64,000 nucleotides of DNA, from NCBI RefSeq assembly GCF_016908295.1, contig NZ_JAFBDO010000001.1:1054001-1118000 (forward strand), read 5' to 3'. Shown one piece after another: positions 8,557-18,881 of the stretch. A model generated the notes under the pieces. That model ran no database searches. It saw only the letters and a program-made list of their open reading frames with translations, and was not told the DNA's origin. The stretch is from Thalassobacillus pellis (GTDB lineage: Bacteria > Bacillota > Bacilli > Bacillales > Halobacillaceae). Position 1 is the stretch's first letter. Each line of letters starts with the position of its first letter. The position numbers were made by a program, and so were the translations under genes.

Positions 8557-9152
8557 TTCGCATTATCATTGCTGAAGATCAAGGAATGCTGTTAGGTGCG
8601 CTTGGCTCCCTGCTGGATTTAGAAGAAGATATGGAAGTAATCGGTAAAGCTAAGAACGGAGAAGAAGCAGTTAACCTTGTTCATGAGAACAGCCCTGATA
8701 TTTGTATCATGGATATAGAAATGCCGATGAAAAGCGGACTGGAAGCTGCAGAGGAACTAAAAGATCACCCTTGCAAGGTTATCATCCTGACGACCTTTGC
8801 AAGATCAGGCTATTTTGAGCGGGCACAAAAAGCTGGAGTAAGAGGTTATTTGCTGAAGGACAGCCCTAGCGAGGACCTGGCAAATTCCATTCGTACCATT
8901 ATGGACGGCCAGCGTGTCTTTGCGCCGGAACTGGTCGACATGGCTTACGGTGATGAAAACCCGCTGACGGAGCGGGAGAAACAAGTCATCCAGCTGATGG
9001 CTGATGGAAAAAACACAAAAGAAATTTCCAAACAGCTGTACATCACACCCGGAACTGTTCGTAACTATATTTCTGTCATTCTCGATAAACTGGAAGTCGG
9101 CAACCGTATAGAAGCCATTTCCCGTTTCAAAGAAAAAGGCTGGTTTAAATGA
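8553..9152 (+). CDS. desR: DesR-like response regulator (NarL/LuxR family)
   Basis: The 199-residue protein has an N-terminal receiver domain with phospho-acceptor D54 in CIMDIEMP, switch residues in ILTTFA and the conserved lysine in LLKDSP, followed by a LuxR-type HTH (LTEREKQVIQLMADG to TVRNYISVILDKL). It starts at GTG overlapping the desK stop. In the known pathway phosphorylated DesR activates des transcription; the gene order here supports that role. Confidence 0.94.
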   Translation: MIRIIIAEDQGMLLGALGSLLDLEEDMEVIGKAKNGEEAVNLVHENSPDICIMDIEMPMKSGLEAAEELKDHPCKVIILTTFARSGYFERAQKAGVRGYLLKDSPSEDLANSIRTIMDGQRVFAPELVDMAYGDENPLTEREKQVIQLMADGKNTKEISKQLYITPGTVRNYISVILDKLEVGNRIEAISRFKEKGWFK

Positions 9153-9188
9153 CGAATCCATTAACGCCGGACCATCAACTATGCCTCT

Positions 9189-9239
9189 AGTACCCTGGAG
9201 GCAATCCATTTTGGATAACTAGGGTACTTTCTTTTTTTT
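9189..9239 (+). terminator. Intrinsic terminator after desKR
   Basis: The stem AGTACCCT (9189-9196) / AGGGTACT (9221-9228) encloses a smaller ATCC/GGAT hairpin and is followed by a near-pure T-run to 9239. Confidence 0.88.
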
Positions 9240-9254
9240 GCCACAGAAAGGATC

Positions 9255-9300
9255 GGCTTAAGACCTCGAGGAGGTAGGCGCTGGAACTGGAAGAATACTG
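9255..9300. repeat. Short dispersed repeat, copy 2
   Basis: It aligns with 2397-2445 from GGCTTAAG to the final ACTG. It lies between the desR terminator and the terminator of the convergent lipoprotein operon. Confidence 0.45.
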
Positions 9301-9324
9301 CCCTACGGGATATTTATAGTTTTT

Positions 9325-9347
9325 AAAAAGCCTGCTGATACAGCAGA
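9325..9347 (-). terminator. Intrinsic terminator after lipoprotein operon
   Basis: On the minus strand, GTCTGCTG and CAGCAGGC pair around a short TAT loop and are followed by TTTTTAAAAA. It lies about 60 bp past the stop of the DUF4352-type lipoprotein gene. Confidence 0.7.
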
Positions 9348-9405
9348 CTTTTGACTAACATGCGACTTCAATTTTTTGCTTTTCTTATTATTCTATTAAT
9401 CTATC

Positions 9406-9942
9406 TTATTTTTTAATCTGGTTCTTTTCTATTTTCCAAATTGCCTGCCCATTCGTGAATGGATCGTCAAAAATAAACTCATAGTATTCCGATTCGGTAA
9501 CATCAAAAACTATTTCGCCTTTCATACTGCGCCCGGCCCCAAGTTCTCCATCAAGACTTCCTTTCCCATCAGCTGCAATAGCCTGGTCTTGCTGGTAACC
9601 GTCACTTGTCATCAGACTCATATTCATAATCGTTGAAATGGCAGCTGATTTTTCACCGGTATTTTCTATATTCAATTCAACTGCCAGAAACTTATCGTTT
9701 TCTGCCGTAAAAAACTCATCGCCTGGCAGCACCCTGGCAGAGGTCAAGGTAATGTTCAGTTTATCAAAGCTTACCGTGTCTCCCAGCGTGAAGGACTCCT
9801 TTGTTTTTTCTTCCTTTTTATCTGCTGTTTCTGTTTCAGCCGGTTCTTTTCCATCCACTTTTTCTACAGAACTTTCCGTTGCGCACCCACTCATCAGGAT
9901 GGCTGCAAATAAAGTTAACCCTATTGTTTTTATCCATTTCAT
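9406..9942 (-). CDS. DUF4352-type lipoprotein
   Basis: The 178-residue protein has a lipoprotein signal (LFAAILMSGC, lipidated cysteine near residue 19), an acidic Lys/Glu/Thr-rich linker to about residue 50, then an immunoglobulin-like beta domain of the DUF4352 type (SFDKLNITLTSARV ... KFLAVELNIENTG). It should be anchored to the outer face of the membrane. The molecular role of the family is unknown. It lies 33 bp downstream of a small membrane protein gene and is probably in the same transcript. A related lipoprotein is encoded at 56594-57295. Confidence 0.82.
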   Translation of the reverse strand: MKWIKTIGLTLFAAILMSGCATESSVEKVDGKEPAETETADKKEEKTKESFTLGDTVSFDKLNITLTSARVLPGDEFFTAENDKFLAVELNIENTGEKSAAISTIMNMSLMTSDGYQQDQAIAADGKGSLDGELGAGRSMKGEIVFDVTESEYYEFIFDDPFTNGQAIWKIEKNQIKK

Positions 9943-9975
9943 GATTTTTTCTTCCCTTCTAAAGAGATTACCACT

Positions 9976-10329
9976 TTAAGCACTTAATTGGGCTTTAGCT
10001 GTTTTATCTTTTCTTACGACACCCATGATACCTGCGATGCCGATTAACACGGCTGGAATCAGATAAAACATGGAAATACTGATAAGACCTCCAACAGCTG
10101 CAATGATCAGCATGATTCCGCCTGCTTTCGCTTTGTTCCGTACGACAACTGCACCTACTACTGCCAATATGGAAAACAGGAATGCCATCCAGCCTAATCC
10201 ACTGATTTCACTAGTACCAGTACTGTTTAATGCTGCATCAAGACCACCTAGAAAAAGTGCCATGATAGCTCCAATAAAACCAAATATTCCACCAATAAGA
10301 CCTAAAACAAATTCTGCTGTCCTGTTCAT
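9976..10329 (-). CDS. Small DUF4064-like membrane protein
   Basis: The 117-residue protein has four hydrophobic segments (about 8-30, 46-62, 68-82 and 85-105) separated by short loops, and a basic C-terminus. The pattern, including the opening AEFVLGLIGGIFGFIGA, fits the DUF4064 family of small Firmicute membrane proteins. No function is known. AGGAGG lies upstream of the ATG. It is the first gene of a probable two-gene operon with the downstream lipoprotein. Confidence 0.75.
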   Translation of the reverse strand: MNRTAEFVLGLIGGIFGFIGAIMALFLGGLDAALNSTGTSEISGLGWMAFLFSILAVVGAVVVRNKAKAGGIMLIIAAVGGLISISMFYLIPAVLIGIAGIMGVVRKDKTAKAQLSA

Positions 10330-10379
10330 AAATTTACCAACCTCCTGGTTTGTTAATGTAAATAAATCGTATCACCCCA

Positions 10380-10417
10380 TAAAAAGGAGACCTTTACAAA
10401 AAAATGCAAAGGTCTCC
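10380..10417 (-). terminator. Intrinsic terminator after WYL regulator gene
   Basis: A perfect 10-bp stem (GGAGACCTTT at 10386-10395, AAAGGTCTCC at 10408-10417) is followed on the minus strand by TTTTTATGG. It is 24 bp past the stop at 10441. Confidence 0.9.
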
Positions 10418-10440
10418 CGCTAATTTCCAGGTAAGATTTA

Positions 10441-11439
10441 TTAATGATAGAGATGATAAATTTTTTCAGCTTCCTGCTTCATACGCTCTCTCAGTTCCTC
10501 CGGAGCAAGAACTTCAGCACTTTCCCCCCATGTCAGCAGCCAGCCGACGAGGCCATCGCTGATAACGGCTTTTGTTTTAATTGAAAAATAACCGTCATCC
10601 CCTGCTTTGATAGGAATGTTTTTACCAAAACGATCAATGATGACATTGATCAGTTTGTCGGCAAATTTGATTTCAATCCATTGTTCCTTTCCGGTAAACA
10701 TGTGGAATAGCTGATGTGTATATTTAGATATATCAAAGTCTTCTTTTTGCACAAACTTTTCATCTGTCACATTTAACTTGACCATACGATCAACACGGAA
10801 ATGACGAAGTTCTTCATGTTCCCGGGACCAGCCGATCAGATAATAATAATCTCTGTTCCATACCAGGGCATAGGGATGCAGCCCGTAAACCTTCCCGCCC
10901 CTGCTTAACAGAAATTCTTTGTGGATATTATACCGTCCGTATTGAAATTGTATCGCCTTTCGATCATTGATGGCATTATGTAAATCATAAATGATGTACT
11001 TCACCATATTGGACTGGCTGTGGGAGGTTTCATTGTCCATATGAATCTGATTTTCCAACTTTTCCGCCAGATGCATGCTGGTCAACTGTTTGATTTTATC
11101 GATCAACTTAGCTTTTTCCGATTTGGTAATGAAACGCGCCGAAATTACTGCATCACTTAACAGGCGAAGCTCCTGAATTTCGAACAGTCGGTTTTGATAA
11201 CTGTAATACTTTGGCTTCCCATTCATTTCCTGATTGACGATCAGATCGATCACTTCAGACTCTTCAAATATAAGCAGGTCATCCTTGATCAAACGTTTAT
11301 TGAAATCATATTGCTGGTCAAATTCATCATGTAGTAAATCGACAATTTCATTTAGGGTTAATTCATTATCTTCATCGGTATACTTTTCTAAAAGGCTTTT
11401 CAATACAAGTACCCGTTCTCTTGTTGAAAGCTTGCTCAT
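10441..11439 (-). CDS. WYL-domain transcriptional regulator
   Basis: The 332-residue protein has an N-terminal winged-HTH region (STRERVLVLKSLL, then LNEIVDLLHDEF), a WYL domain in the middle (IQFQYGRYNI ... YGLHPYALVWNRDYYYLIGW, with basic and tyrosine residues typical of the ligand pocket) and a C-terminal WCX-like extension. WYL regulators bind nucleic acid or nucleotide-type ligands and often control stress or DNA-related genes. No target is evident from the neighbours. ATG at 11439 is favoured over an ATG 11 codons upstream because a G-rich ribosome site precedes it. Confidence 0.85.
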   Translation of the reverse strand: MSKLSTRERVLVLKSLLEKYTDEDNELTLNEIVDLLHDEFDQQYDFNKRLIKDDLLIFEESEVIDLIVNQEMNGKPKYYSYQNRLFEIQELRLLSDAVISARFITKSEKAKLIDKIKQLTSMHLAEKLENQIHMDNETSHSQSNMVKYIIYDLHNAINDRKAIQFQYGRYNIHKEFLLSRGGKVYGLHPYALVWNRDYYYLIGWSREHEELRHFRVDRMVKLNVTDEKFVQKEDFDISKYTHQLFHMFTGKEQWIEIKFADKLINVIIDRFGKNIPIKAGDDGYFSIKTKAVISDGLVGWLLTWGESAEVLAPEELRERMKQEAEKIYHLYH

Positions 11440-11601
11440 TTCCTGACCCCCATCAGCGAAAATATACTTCATTACTTTTTTTCGATGTTTTTCATTATTT
11501 TCCTGCCATATGAGGGTAATAATGATGCATGACCGAGGTTATAGGTTTCGTAACCCGGTAAAGCGTTTATAAGTATATTGTAACGAATAGGAGGGATCAC
11601 A

Positions 11602-11925
11602 ATGGGCCGTTCGGATAACCAACAGTCAAATGCTTCCATTAACGAACAGACCCGAGAAGAATACGTTGAGGAAAGAATGAAAGATCATTCTAATTTTTAT
11701 AAAGAAATATATCATAATTTATATACCATTAATGACTTCACCTTAGGATTATGGTTCTTTATCGGCAGTATTTTCTTTTATTTTGAGCCTTTGAAGCACT
11801 GGGGAGTCACTTTATTCGTAGTGGCAAGTTTCCAGTTCATACTGAAACCTACCATACGTCTGGTACACGAGTTCAAAGCAAAAGAACATTACAAAAACCA
11901 ATACGATGAACAGCAACATTCTTAG
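11602..11925 (+). CDS. YrhK-domain membrane protein
   Basis: The 107-residue protein has a charged N-terminus, the YrhK signature LYTINDFTLGLWFFIGSIFF, two transmembrane helices (about 49-64 and 70-88) and a charged tail. The family has no established function. AGGAGG lies close upstream of the ATG. The gene converges with metH and shares a bidirectional hairpin with it. Confidence 0.75.
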   Translation: MGRSDNQQSNASINEQTREEYVEERMKDHSNFYKEIYHNLYTINDFTLGLWFFIGSIFFYFEPLKHWGVTLFVVASFQFILKPTIRLVHEFKAKEHYKNQYDEQQHS

Positions 11926-11930
11926 CAAAC

Positions 11931-11975
11931 AAAAAACTTCCCCAGGACAACCAAATAATGGTTCTCCCGGGGAAG
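11931..11975 (-). terminator. Terminator between YrhK gene and metH
   Basis: A long imperfect stem (CTTCCCC ... GGACAACCA / TGGTT ... CCCGGGGAAG, 11937-11975) is followed on the minus strand by TTTTTTG. It lies 15 bp beyond the metH stop and probably serves both convergent genes. Its GGTTCTCCCGGGG arm recurs at 18861-18873. Confidence 0.85.
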
Positions 11976-11989
11976 AACTGTGAGTCTTT

Positions 11990-14900
11990 CTAATGCACAT
12001 TAAAGTACCTTGCTTCAGGGTGTGCGAAGACGATGGCGCTGACGGATGCTTCCGGCTCCATCATACACTCTTCGGTCAGCTCCACCCCGATGTCTTCCGG
12101 CTTAATAAGTTCAAACAGCTTCTTTTGGTCCTCCAGTTCCGGGCAGGCAGGATACCCGAAGGAAAAGCGCTGTCCTTGATATTTAGCAGAAAAACGGTTC
12201 TGCATCGTGAAATCTACCGGATCTGGGAAGCCCCATTTATCCCGCATCAGCTGATGTACCTGTTCAGCGAGACCTTCCGCAGTCTCGAGAGCCAGTGCCT
12301 GAAGTGCGTGGCTTTCCAGATAATCCCCTTTCTCTTTCAATTCCACTGAACGCTGGCGGATTCCCTTTCCGGCTGTCACGGCAAAAAACCCTACATAATC
12401 CATTTCATCACTGGAGACCGGGCGGAGATAATCAGCAAGACAAAGGAATGGTTCCCGGTATTGACGCGGAAACTGAAAGCGCCGGATGATCGTCTTTTTA
12501 TCTTCCGGGTCATACACAATTACATCATCCCCATCCGACTGGGCAGGAAAGAATTGATACATAGCTGATGGCTGTATCCAATTTTCTTTTTCAGCTTTCT
12601 GCAATAAATCATCGACGACTTGCTGTAAATGAAGAGCCTTTTCATTGTTTTCAGCAAGCAATCTGGATACTTTACCTTTCAGTCCAAGGTGATGGCCGAT
12701 CAACATCTGCTGATTGATATACGGCTTGATGCGATTCACGGAGTAGTCCCTTAAAATATGGCGTTTTAGATCATGTGGAACATAGACCTGTACTTCCTGG
12801 GAAACTGCAGATTTTGGTTTAACTGCTACTGCAGCACCTCCTTGAGAAGATGTCCGCTCTGAAACACGTCTTTCCGCTTTTGCCTGTTTTTCTTTTAATT
12901 CCTCTAACAGTACAGTACGTTCTGTTTTATCACTGAGACGATTCGTCAGGGAAAGCCCATCCATGGCATCCTTTGCGTAGAAAACCGGTCCGTCGTATTG
13001 TGCGGAAATTTTTGTATCGGTAAATTTTCGTGAAAGTGCCGCTCCGCCAACAAGTATCGGAATCGATATCTGCTGCTGCTTCAGATCCTGTGCGGTCAAA
13101 ACCATCTGCTGGGCGGATTTAACCAGCAGGCCGGATAATCCGATATAATCAGGGTTTTCTTTCTCTACTTGTTTGATCAGATCCGGCGGTGTCACCTTGA
13201 TGCCAAGGTCGACAACTTCAAACCCGTTGTTACTCAAAATAATTTCAACGAGATTTTTACCGATGTCGTGAACATCACCTTTAACTGTTGCTAGCAGCAC
13301 CTTTCCTTTTTTATTGGAAGAATCCTGCTTTTCCATATGGGGTTCAAGGAAAGCGACAGAAGCTTTCATCACTTCCGCACTCTGCAGTACTTCAGCAACA
13401 ATCAGCTGGTTATCATTAAACAGGCGTCCTACCTCTGCCATCCCTTCCATAAGTGGCCCGTTGATGATTTTCAAAGGAGTGGGGTATTCTTCCAGCGCCT
13501 TCTCTAAATCAGGAATCAACCCTTCCTTTGTTCCCTCGACAACGTAATAGGCGAGCCTTTCTGCAAGTGACATGGTGGAAGTCGGAGCACTCACTTCTCT
13601 TTTCTTACCACGGTAAAAAGCAGTAAAATCAGCAAGTGACTCATCGCTTGTCGTAAACAGTAATTTATTCGCAAGGGCAATTTCATCCTCCGAAATGGAT
13701 GCGTACCGCTCCAGTTTTTCAGTATTGACGATCGCATAATCCAGCCCTGCTTTCGTACAGTGATACAAGTAAACAGCATTGAGCACTTCCCTTCCGACCG
13801 GAGGAAGGCCGAAAGACACGTTACTGACCCCAAGAACAGTCTGGCATTCTGGGAGATGTTCTTTGATCAGACGGATTCCTTCAATGGTAGCTTCCGCAGA
13901 CCCGATATACTGCTCATCCCCTGTTCCGACCGGGAATACAAGCGGGTCAAAAATGATGTCAGCCGGATTCATCCCATATTTTTCAACGAGAAGATCACGT
14001 GAGCGGACGGCAATTTCCAATTTCCGTTCTGCGGTCACAGCCATTCCTTCCTCGTCAATCGTACCGACGACAACGGCCGCGCCATAGCGATGGACCAGTG
14101 GGATGATCTCTTCAAACCGTTCTTCGCCGTCTTCCAGGTTGATGGAATTGATGATCGCTTTACCCTGGGAGTACGTAAGTGCTTTTTCAATTACTTCTGT
14201 ATCCGTAGAATCGATAACCAAAGGAACTTTCACCTTATTGACCACATATTTCATGAATGCTTCCATATCCTCTACCTCATCACGGTCAGGATTGGCAAGG
14301 CAAATGTCTATGACCTGAGCACCTTTTTTCACCTGGGCTCTCGCAATTTCTGACGCTTCTTCAAACTTTCCTTCGATGATCAGCCGCTTGAATTTTCGCG
14401 AACCGATGACGTTAGTACGCTCCCCTATTAAAATAGGCCGGCTGCTATCATCTTCGTAAATCAATGGTTCAATTCCGGAAACAGCATGGGGATGCGATTC
14501 AGGTGCAGTGCGCGGTTCTTTCCCTATTACCTTGTCAGCAATCGCTTTGATATGGGCAGGAGTAGTACCGCAGCAGCCCCCTACTACATTCAGCCAACCC
14601 TTATCAATGAATCCGGAAATCTTGGCGGCCAATGATTCCGGAGTTTCGTGGTAGTTGCCTTCTTCATCAGGTAAGCCGGCGTTTGGATAACAGCTGACAG
14701 CGGTCGTTGCCAAGTCTGACAGGGAACGAACGTGATCACGCATGAATTCAGGCCCCGTGGCACAGTTCAACCCGACTACTGTAGGCTTCATATGCTCTAA
14801 AGAAAGATAGAAAGCCTCAATGCTCTGTCCGGCAAGCGTTGTTCCCATCGGCTCGATTGTTCCGGAAATCATGAGCGGCACCCGCTCGCCATGCTCCTCG

Positions 14901-15442
14901 ACAGCCCTGCTGATGCCAAGGTAAGCTGCCTTTACGTTAAGCATATCCTGAGAAGTCTCGAGCAGCAGGATGTCAACTCCGCCTTTGATCAGTCCTTTTG
15001 CCTGTTCATGGTAGGACTCTACCAGTTTTTCGAAAGTAGTGCCGCCGGTTACAGACAATGTTTTGGTTGTCGGTCCCATCGCCCCAGCCACAAATCGCGG
15101 GTGTTCTGCCGATGAATACCGCTCTGCTGCTTTTTTTGCGATTTCAGCTGCTTTTTCATTTATCTCTGCAGCAAGATAACCAAGCTCATATTCATCAAGT
15201 ACGATGTCCGTTGCGCCGAACGTATTGGTCTCAATGATATCCGCACCTGCTTCCAGATAATCGGCATGCATAGATTCGATCAATTCAGGAGATGTGAGCA
15301 CAAGATACTCATTACAGCCATCATAGGCTTCCCCACCAAAATCCTCCGGTGACAGATTCGCCTGCTGGATCAATGTTCCCATGGCACCGTCCATGACCAG
15401 AATTCTGTTTTTCAGCTGTTGTTCAAATGATGTGAATGCCAT
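11990..15442 (-). CDS. metH: Cobalamin-dependent methionine synthase
   Basis: The 1150-residue protein has the four MetH modules. An N-terminal homocysteine-binding domain has the zinc cysteines (VGLNCATGP near residue 225 and GGCCGTTP near 290). A pterin-binding domain starts at about residue 340 ([15 protein letters not shown]). The B12 cap and binding domain include [10 protein letters not shown] near residue 725, whose histidine is the lower cobalt ligand. A C-terminal S-adenosylmethionine activation domain follows. It transfers the methyl group from 5-methyl-THF to homocysteine. It is the last gene of the S-box-controlled metC-yitJ-metH operon and overlaps yitJ by 20 bases, with AAGGAAGG inside yitJ as ribosome site. 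Confidence 0.96.
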   Translation of the reverse strand: MAFTSFEQQLKNRILVMDGAMGTLIQQANLSPEDFGGEAYDGCNEYLVLTSPELIESMHADYLEAGADIIETNTFGATDIVLDEYELGYLAAEINEKAAEIAKKAAERYSSAEHPRFVAGAMGPTTKTLSVTGGTTFEKLVESYHEQAKGLIKGGVDILLLETSQDMLNVKAAYLGISRAVEEHGERVPLMISGTIEPMGTTLAGQSIEAFYLSLEHMKPTVVGLNCATGPEFMRDHVRSLSDLATTAVSCYPNAGLPDEEGNYHETPESLAAKISGFIDKGWLNVVGGCCGTTPAHIKAIADKVIGKEPRTAPESHPHAVSGIEPLIYEDDSSRPILIGERTNVIGSRKFKRLIIEGKFEEASEIARAQVKKGAQVIDICLANPDRDEVEDMEAFMKYVVNKVKVPLVIDSTDTEVIEKALTYSQGKAIINSINLEDGEERFEEIIPLVHRYGAAVVVGTIDEEGMAVTAERKLEIAVRSRDLLVEKYGMNPADIIFDPLVFPVGTGDEQYIGSAEATIEGIRLIKEHLPECQTVLGVSNVSFGLPPVGREVLNAVYLYHCTKAGLDYAIVNTEKLERYASISEDEIALANKLLFTTSDESLADFTAFYRGKKREVSAPTSTMSLAERLAYYVVEGTKEGLIPDLEKALEEYPTPLKIINGPLMEGMAEVGRLFNDNQLIVAEVLQSAEVMKASVAFLEPHMEKQDSSNKKGKVLLATVKGDVHDIGKNLVEIILSNNGFEVVDLGIKVTPPDLIKQVEKENPDYIGLSGLLVKSAQQMVLTAQDLKQQQISIPILVGGAALSRKFTDTKISAQYDGPVFYAKDAMDGLSLTNRLSDKTERTVLLEELKEKQAKAERRVSERTSSQGGAAVAVKPKSAVSQEVQVYVPHDLKRHILRDYSVNRIKPYINQQMLIGHHLGLKGKVSRLLAENNEKALHLQQVVDDLLQKAEKENWIQPSAMYQFFPAQSDGDDVIVYDPEDKKTIIRRFQFPRQYREPFLCLADYLRPVSSDEMDYVGFFAVTAGKGIRQRSVELKEKGDYLESHALQALALETAEGLAEQVHQLMRDKWGFPDPVDFTMQNRFSAKYQGQRFSFGYPACPELEDQKKLFELIKPEDIGVELTEECMMEPEASVSAIVFAHPEARYFNVH

Positions 15443-17282
15443 CAGAAACCTTCCTTTCCTGTGATTGCTCTTTTTCCTTGATATAATTCGTCAATTCTAC
15501 AGTCATTTCATATTGCAAAAACGGTGTAATTAAGTAGATGCCATTAAAGAGGTCAAATGCGACATCGATCAAAGCCTTGGCAATTGCGATACCCTCTTCC
15601 CGCGAACGCTGTTTGTCTCCGTTATAGTGTTCCATCCTTTGCCTGATTTCCGGAGAAAGCTCGATTCCGGGAACCTCGTTATGCAAGAATTCAGCATTCC
15701 GCGAGCTGGTCAACGGCATGACGCCAATATAGATGGGAGCAGGTACATGTTTGGTAGCTTCATAGACTCTGAGAAGCTGTTCCTCGCTATATACTGGCTG
15801 ACTGATGAAGTAATCCGCCCCATAGGTGATCTTTTTTTCCAGCCGTTTGACGGCACGGTCGAGATTTCGGACGTTCGGGTTAAAAGCTGCCGCAACAGAA
15901 AAGCTCGTATTCTGCCCCAGTGACTTCCCTGAAAACGAGATGCCTTTGTTGAATTGCTTGATATAATAGATCAAGTCAAACGACGATAGGTCATACACAG
16001 AAGTTGCCCCTGGGAAGTCCCCGATCTTCGTCGGATCCCCTGTAATGGCGAGCACCTGGTTGATACCAAGTGTATGAAGGCCCATCAAATGTGACTGCAG
16101 CCCGATCAGGTTGCGGTCCCGGCACGCGATGTGGACAAGCGGACGGATATCGAATTTCTGCTTGATCAGGGAGGCCATCGCTGTGTTACTGATCCTTGGA
16201 GATGCGAGAGAGTTATCAGCAAGCGTGACAGAATCAACCCCCGCCTCCTTCAAAGCCTGGGCTCCTTCCAGGTAGCGGTTAATATTCAGGCGTTTCGGCG
16301 GGTCAAGCTCGACAATCACTGAATTTTGCCGCTTTGCGATTTCAAATAAATGAGGCTCCCGCTCCTGTTCTTCTTCGACTATGGCTGTTTCAGGTGTTTT
16401 CACCTTCACTTCCTTTGTCCTGATCGGTCCCAGCCCTTTCACTGCATCAGCGATAGCCTTGATATGTTCTGGAGTTGTGCCGCAGCAGCCGCCAATCAAG
16501 CGGGCACCCTGGGCGTGCAGAGAGTTTGCGCTTTTATGAAAATAGGCAGGATCCGTACGGTAAACAAGACGCCCATCCTGAAATTCCGGCAAGCTGGAAT
16601 TAGGGTACGCAGACAGGACAGCTTTTTCAGGAAGTGGGACATCCTCAAGAGCTTCGATCATATGATAAGGACCTAGCCGGCAGTTGACGCCAATCACGTC
16701 GGCACCTGCTTCTTCCAGTAGAGATAATGCTTTCGTCAGAGGTGTTCCGTCCTGAAGGACACCTGGCTCATGCATCGAAACCTGGGCGATAATCGGCAGG
16801 TCGGTTGCCTTCCGGGCGATTTCTATAACCGCGAGCAGCTCTTCTAAATCGTAATAGGTTTCAAACAAGATACCATCCACTTCCTCAAACAGCATACAAT
16901 ACAGCTGTTCCCGGAAGCTGCGCTTTATTTCGACCAGAGCAGGTGTCTGTTTTTTAAAGCCTCTAATTCCACCTATTGTGCCGACAACGTAAGCATTCTC
17001 CCCAGCTGCCTGCTTGGCAAGTTTTACGGCAGCCGCGTTGATTTCTTTCACCTGGTCCTCCAGTTCATAACGGGACAATTTGAAATAGTTGGCACCGTAA
17101 GTGTTTGTCTGGATTACCTCAGCGCCTGCACTGACATAAGCCCGGTGAATGTCCAGTACTTTTTCCGGATGGGACAGATTAAGCTCTTCAAAGCATTGGT
17201 CGACGCCATACGAATATAGCAGTGTCCCCATTGCCCCGTCCCCTATTAAAGTTCTATTCTGTAATGCTTCATTCAGTCTCAC
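15423..17282 (-). CDS. yitJ: Bifunctional homocysteine S-methyltransferase / methylene-THF reductase
   Basis: The 619-residue protein fuses an N-terminal homocysteine S-methyltransferase domain (GDGAMGTLL at the start; zinc motif GGCCGTTP near residue 265) to a C-terminal methylenetetrahydrofolate reductase barrel (from about residue 320, VIVELDPP ... [14 protein letters not shown]). This is the B. subtilis YitJ arrangement; it supplies the 5-methyl-THF used by MetH. The start is GTG at 17282, preceded by AGGAGG and only 10 bp after the metC stop; a longer open frame upstream overlaps metC and is not used. The order metC-yitJ-metH channels cystathionine to homocysteine and then to methionine. 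Confidence 0.93.
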   Translation of the reverse strand: MRLNEALQNRTLIGDGAMGTLLYSYGVDQCFEELNLSHPEKVLDIHRAYVSAGAEVIQTNTYGANYFKLSRYELEDQVKEINAAAVKLAKQAAGENAYVVGTIGGIRGFKKQTPALVEIKRSFREQLYCMLFEEVDGILFETYYDLEELLAVIEIARKATDLPIIAQVSMHEPGVLQDGTPLTKALSLLEEAGADVIGVNCRLGPYHMIEALEDVPLPEKAVLSAYPNSSLPEFQDGRLVYRTDPAYFHKSANSLHAQGARLIGGCCGTTPEHIKAIADAVKGLGPIRTKEVKVKTPETAIVEEEQEREPHLFEIAKRQNSVIVELDPPKRLNINRYLEGAQALKEAGVDSVTLADNSLASPRISNTAMASLIKQKFDIRPLVHIACRDRNLIGLQSHLMGLHTLGINQVLAITGDPTKIGDFPGATSVYDLSSFDLIYYIKQFNKGISFSGKSLGQNTSFSVAAAFNPNVRNLDRAVKRLEKKITYGADYFISQPVYSEEQLLRVYEATKHVPAPIYIGVMPLTSSRNAEFLHNEVPGIELSPEIRQRMEHYNGDKQRSREEGIAIAKALIDVAFDLFNGIYLITPFLQYEMTVELTNYIKEKEQSQERKVSDGIHII

Positions 17283-17292
17283 GGTCAACCTC

Positions 17293-18474
17293 CTATTCAA
17301 CCGCCAGCTTGTGGCGGACCTCGTGAATTTTTTCAAGTGCCTGATTGAAATCACCTATCAGGTCATCAGGATTTTCCAGTCCGACTGATAATCGCAGGAG
17401 CCCATCGGTGATTCCCCGCTTCAGCCGCTCTTCTATAGGCATGGAGGCATGAGACATCTTTGCAGGATAAGACAGAATGGACTCCACTGCCCCCAGGCTG
17501 ACGGCAAAGACAGGAATTTTCACATTTTCAACAAACTGACGAACCGCGTCCCCATCCTTCAAACGGAAAGACAGGACAGCACCCGGCCCTTGCGCTTGAT
17601 AAGCATGAGTGGAATGGCCGGGATGACAGGTGAAACCAGGGAAATACACTTCTTCAACGGAAGGATGCTTTTTCAAAAATTCCGCTATCTGACGGGCGGA
17701 TTGGGATGATTGGGTAAGCCTGCAATGTAAAGTTTTCAAGCCCCTCAGTACAAGCCAGGAATCGTGTGCGCCAAGAATGGATCCGAACGCATTTTGTAAA
17801 AAGGCAAGTCTGTCACCGAGTTCCTTATCTTTTGCCACTGCAAGCCCGGCAACGACATCGCTATGACCGGCAATAAATTTGGTAGCACTGTGAAGGACCA
17901 GGTCTGCACCGAGTTCAAGCGGCCGTTGTAAGGCAGGTGTCATGAAGGTGTTATCGACGAAAGTCAGGCATCCATGTGCTCTTGCAAGTTGTACCACTCC
18001 CCTGATATCGGTAATCTTCAGGTGAGGATTCGATGGTGTTTCCACGTAAAGAACCTTTGTATTCGACTGAATGGAGGTAGCTACCTGTTCAAGATCAGTC
18101 ATGTCGACGAAGGTATGCTCGATTCCAAAACGTCCGAGAACTTCACTGACCAGGCGGAAGGTTCCTCCATAGACGTCTTCAGAAATCAGGACGTGATCTC
18201 CTTTGGAAAGCAGTGTGAAAGCTGTTGAAATTGCCGCCATTCCTGACGCAAAAGCAAGCCCTCTTGCCCCATTTTCGAGTTCTGCGATTGTATCCTCCAA
18301 CGCTTCACGGGTCGGATTGCCGGAGCGGCTGTAATCATATTTTCCCGGCTGGTCAAAATCATGCTGGTGGAAGGTAGATGCCTGCTGGATCGGTACGCTG
18401 ACCGCTCCGTTCTGCCCATCAACCTTGTGGCTATTGTCAAGCAATCGTGTTTGAAAAGTACGCTGTTCAGTCAT
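17293..18474 (-). CDS. metC: Cystathionine beta-lyase
   Basis: This 393-residue PLP enzyme of the Cys/Met metabolism family has the Schiff-base lysine in [13 protein letters not shown] (K199), the pocket motif [11 protein letters not shown] and the phosphate-binding segment FASGMAA. By memory of the two B. subtilis paralogues it is clearly closer to MetC ([40 protein letters not shown]) than to MetI, so cystathionine beta-lyase is preferred; O-acetylhomoserine-sulfhydrylase-type activity cannot be excluded. It is the first gene after the SAM-I riboswitch at 18530-18692 and leads the operon into yitJ and metH. No metI homologue lies beside it. Confidence 0.88.
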   Translation of the reverse strand: MTEQRTFQTRLLDNSHKVDGQNGAVSVPIQQASTFHQHDFDQPGKYDYSRSGNPTREALEDTIAELENGARGLAFASGMAAISTAFTLLSKGDHVLISEDVYGGTFRLVSEVLGRFGIEHTFVDMTDLEQVATSIQSNTKVLYVETPSNPHLKITDIRGVVQLARAHGCLTFVDNTFMTPALQRPLELGADLVLHSATKFIAGHSDVVAGLAVAKDKELGDRLAFLQNAFGSILGAHDSWLVLRGLKTLHCRLTQSSQSARQIAEFLKKHPSVEEVYFPGFTCHPGHSTHAYQAQGPGAVLSFRLKDGDAVRQFVENVKIPVFAVSLGAVESILSYPAKMSHASMPIEERLKRGITDGLLRLSVGLENPDDLIGDFNQALEKIHEVRHKLAVE

Positions 18475-18529
18475 TTTTAATTCCTCCTTATGATTTTCAC
18501 TCGGGCAGATGTAAGGAAGCTTATTTAAA

Positions 18530-18692
18530 AATAAAAAAAGCCTTCTAAGAAGAAGACTTTTGAGCTTTCAAGTTTTCTTCTCATCTGCCAAGCCGCCTAT
18601 AGACAGCTTGCTGGATTTAGCACCAATCTGGTCGAACCAGTGGTTGCTGAGGCTTCATCGGGCCAGTCCCTCTACCTCTCTTGATAAGAATC
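18530..18692 (-). promoter_or_regulatory. SAM-I (S-box) riboswitch of metC-yitJ-metH
   Basis: On the minus strand the leader starts CTTATCAAGAGAGGTAGAGG and continues with ACTGGCCCGATGAAGCC and CAGCAACC, the conserved SAM-I aptamer core, closing at GATGAGAAG. It ends in a hairpin (AGAAGAAAACTT ... TCTTCTTCTTAGAAGGC) and a U-run at 18533-18539. This is a standard OFF switch: SAM binding lets the terminator form and stops transcription of the methionine operon. Confidence 0.97.
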
Positions 18693-18807
18693 AGCGATAT
18701 AGAATTGTGTTTTAGGAAAATCTTTCTCCCCAATTTACACTACTTGTTTATATTTTACAAGACATTTTTTAAAAAAGAACAAATTTTTAGAAAACTGTTG
18801 GATTGAT

Positions 18808-18877
18808 CACCCCGGGAGAACCAGTTTCTGGATGTCCCGGGGTGCCTCTCCTGTCAAAAACTGGTTCTCCCGGGGTG
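18808..18877. repeat. 20-bp perfect inverted repeat with internal third copy of the motif
   Basis: The arms at 18808-18827 and 18858-18877 (starting CACCCCGGGAGAACC) are perfect inverted repeats with a 30-bp loop. The loop holds another TCCCGGGGTG. It lies 4 bp past the stop of the oxidoreductase gene but has only a weak T-run, so it may be a terminator-like palindrome or part of a repeat family (see 11960-11972). Confidence 0.8.
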
Positions 18878-18881
18878 GGTT

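Noticed and set aside
15400-15460. The 20-base overlap of yitJ and metH as a sign of a sequencing error
   Set aside because: Both reading frames end and start cleanly with a proper ribosome site inside yitJ, so translational coupling explains it.
17283-17354. Longer N-terminus for YitJ from an upstream ATG
   Set aside because: That stretch overlaps the metC coding end; GTG at 17282 has AGGAGG and gives the expected family start.
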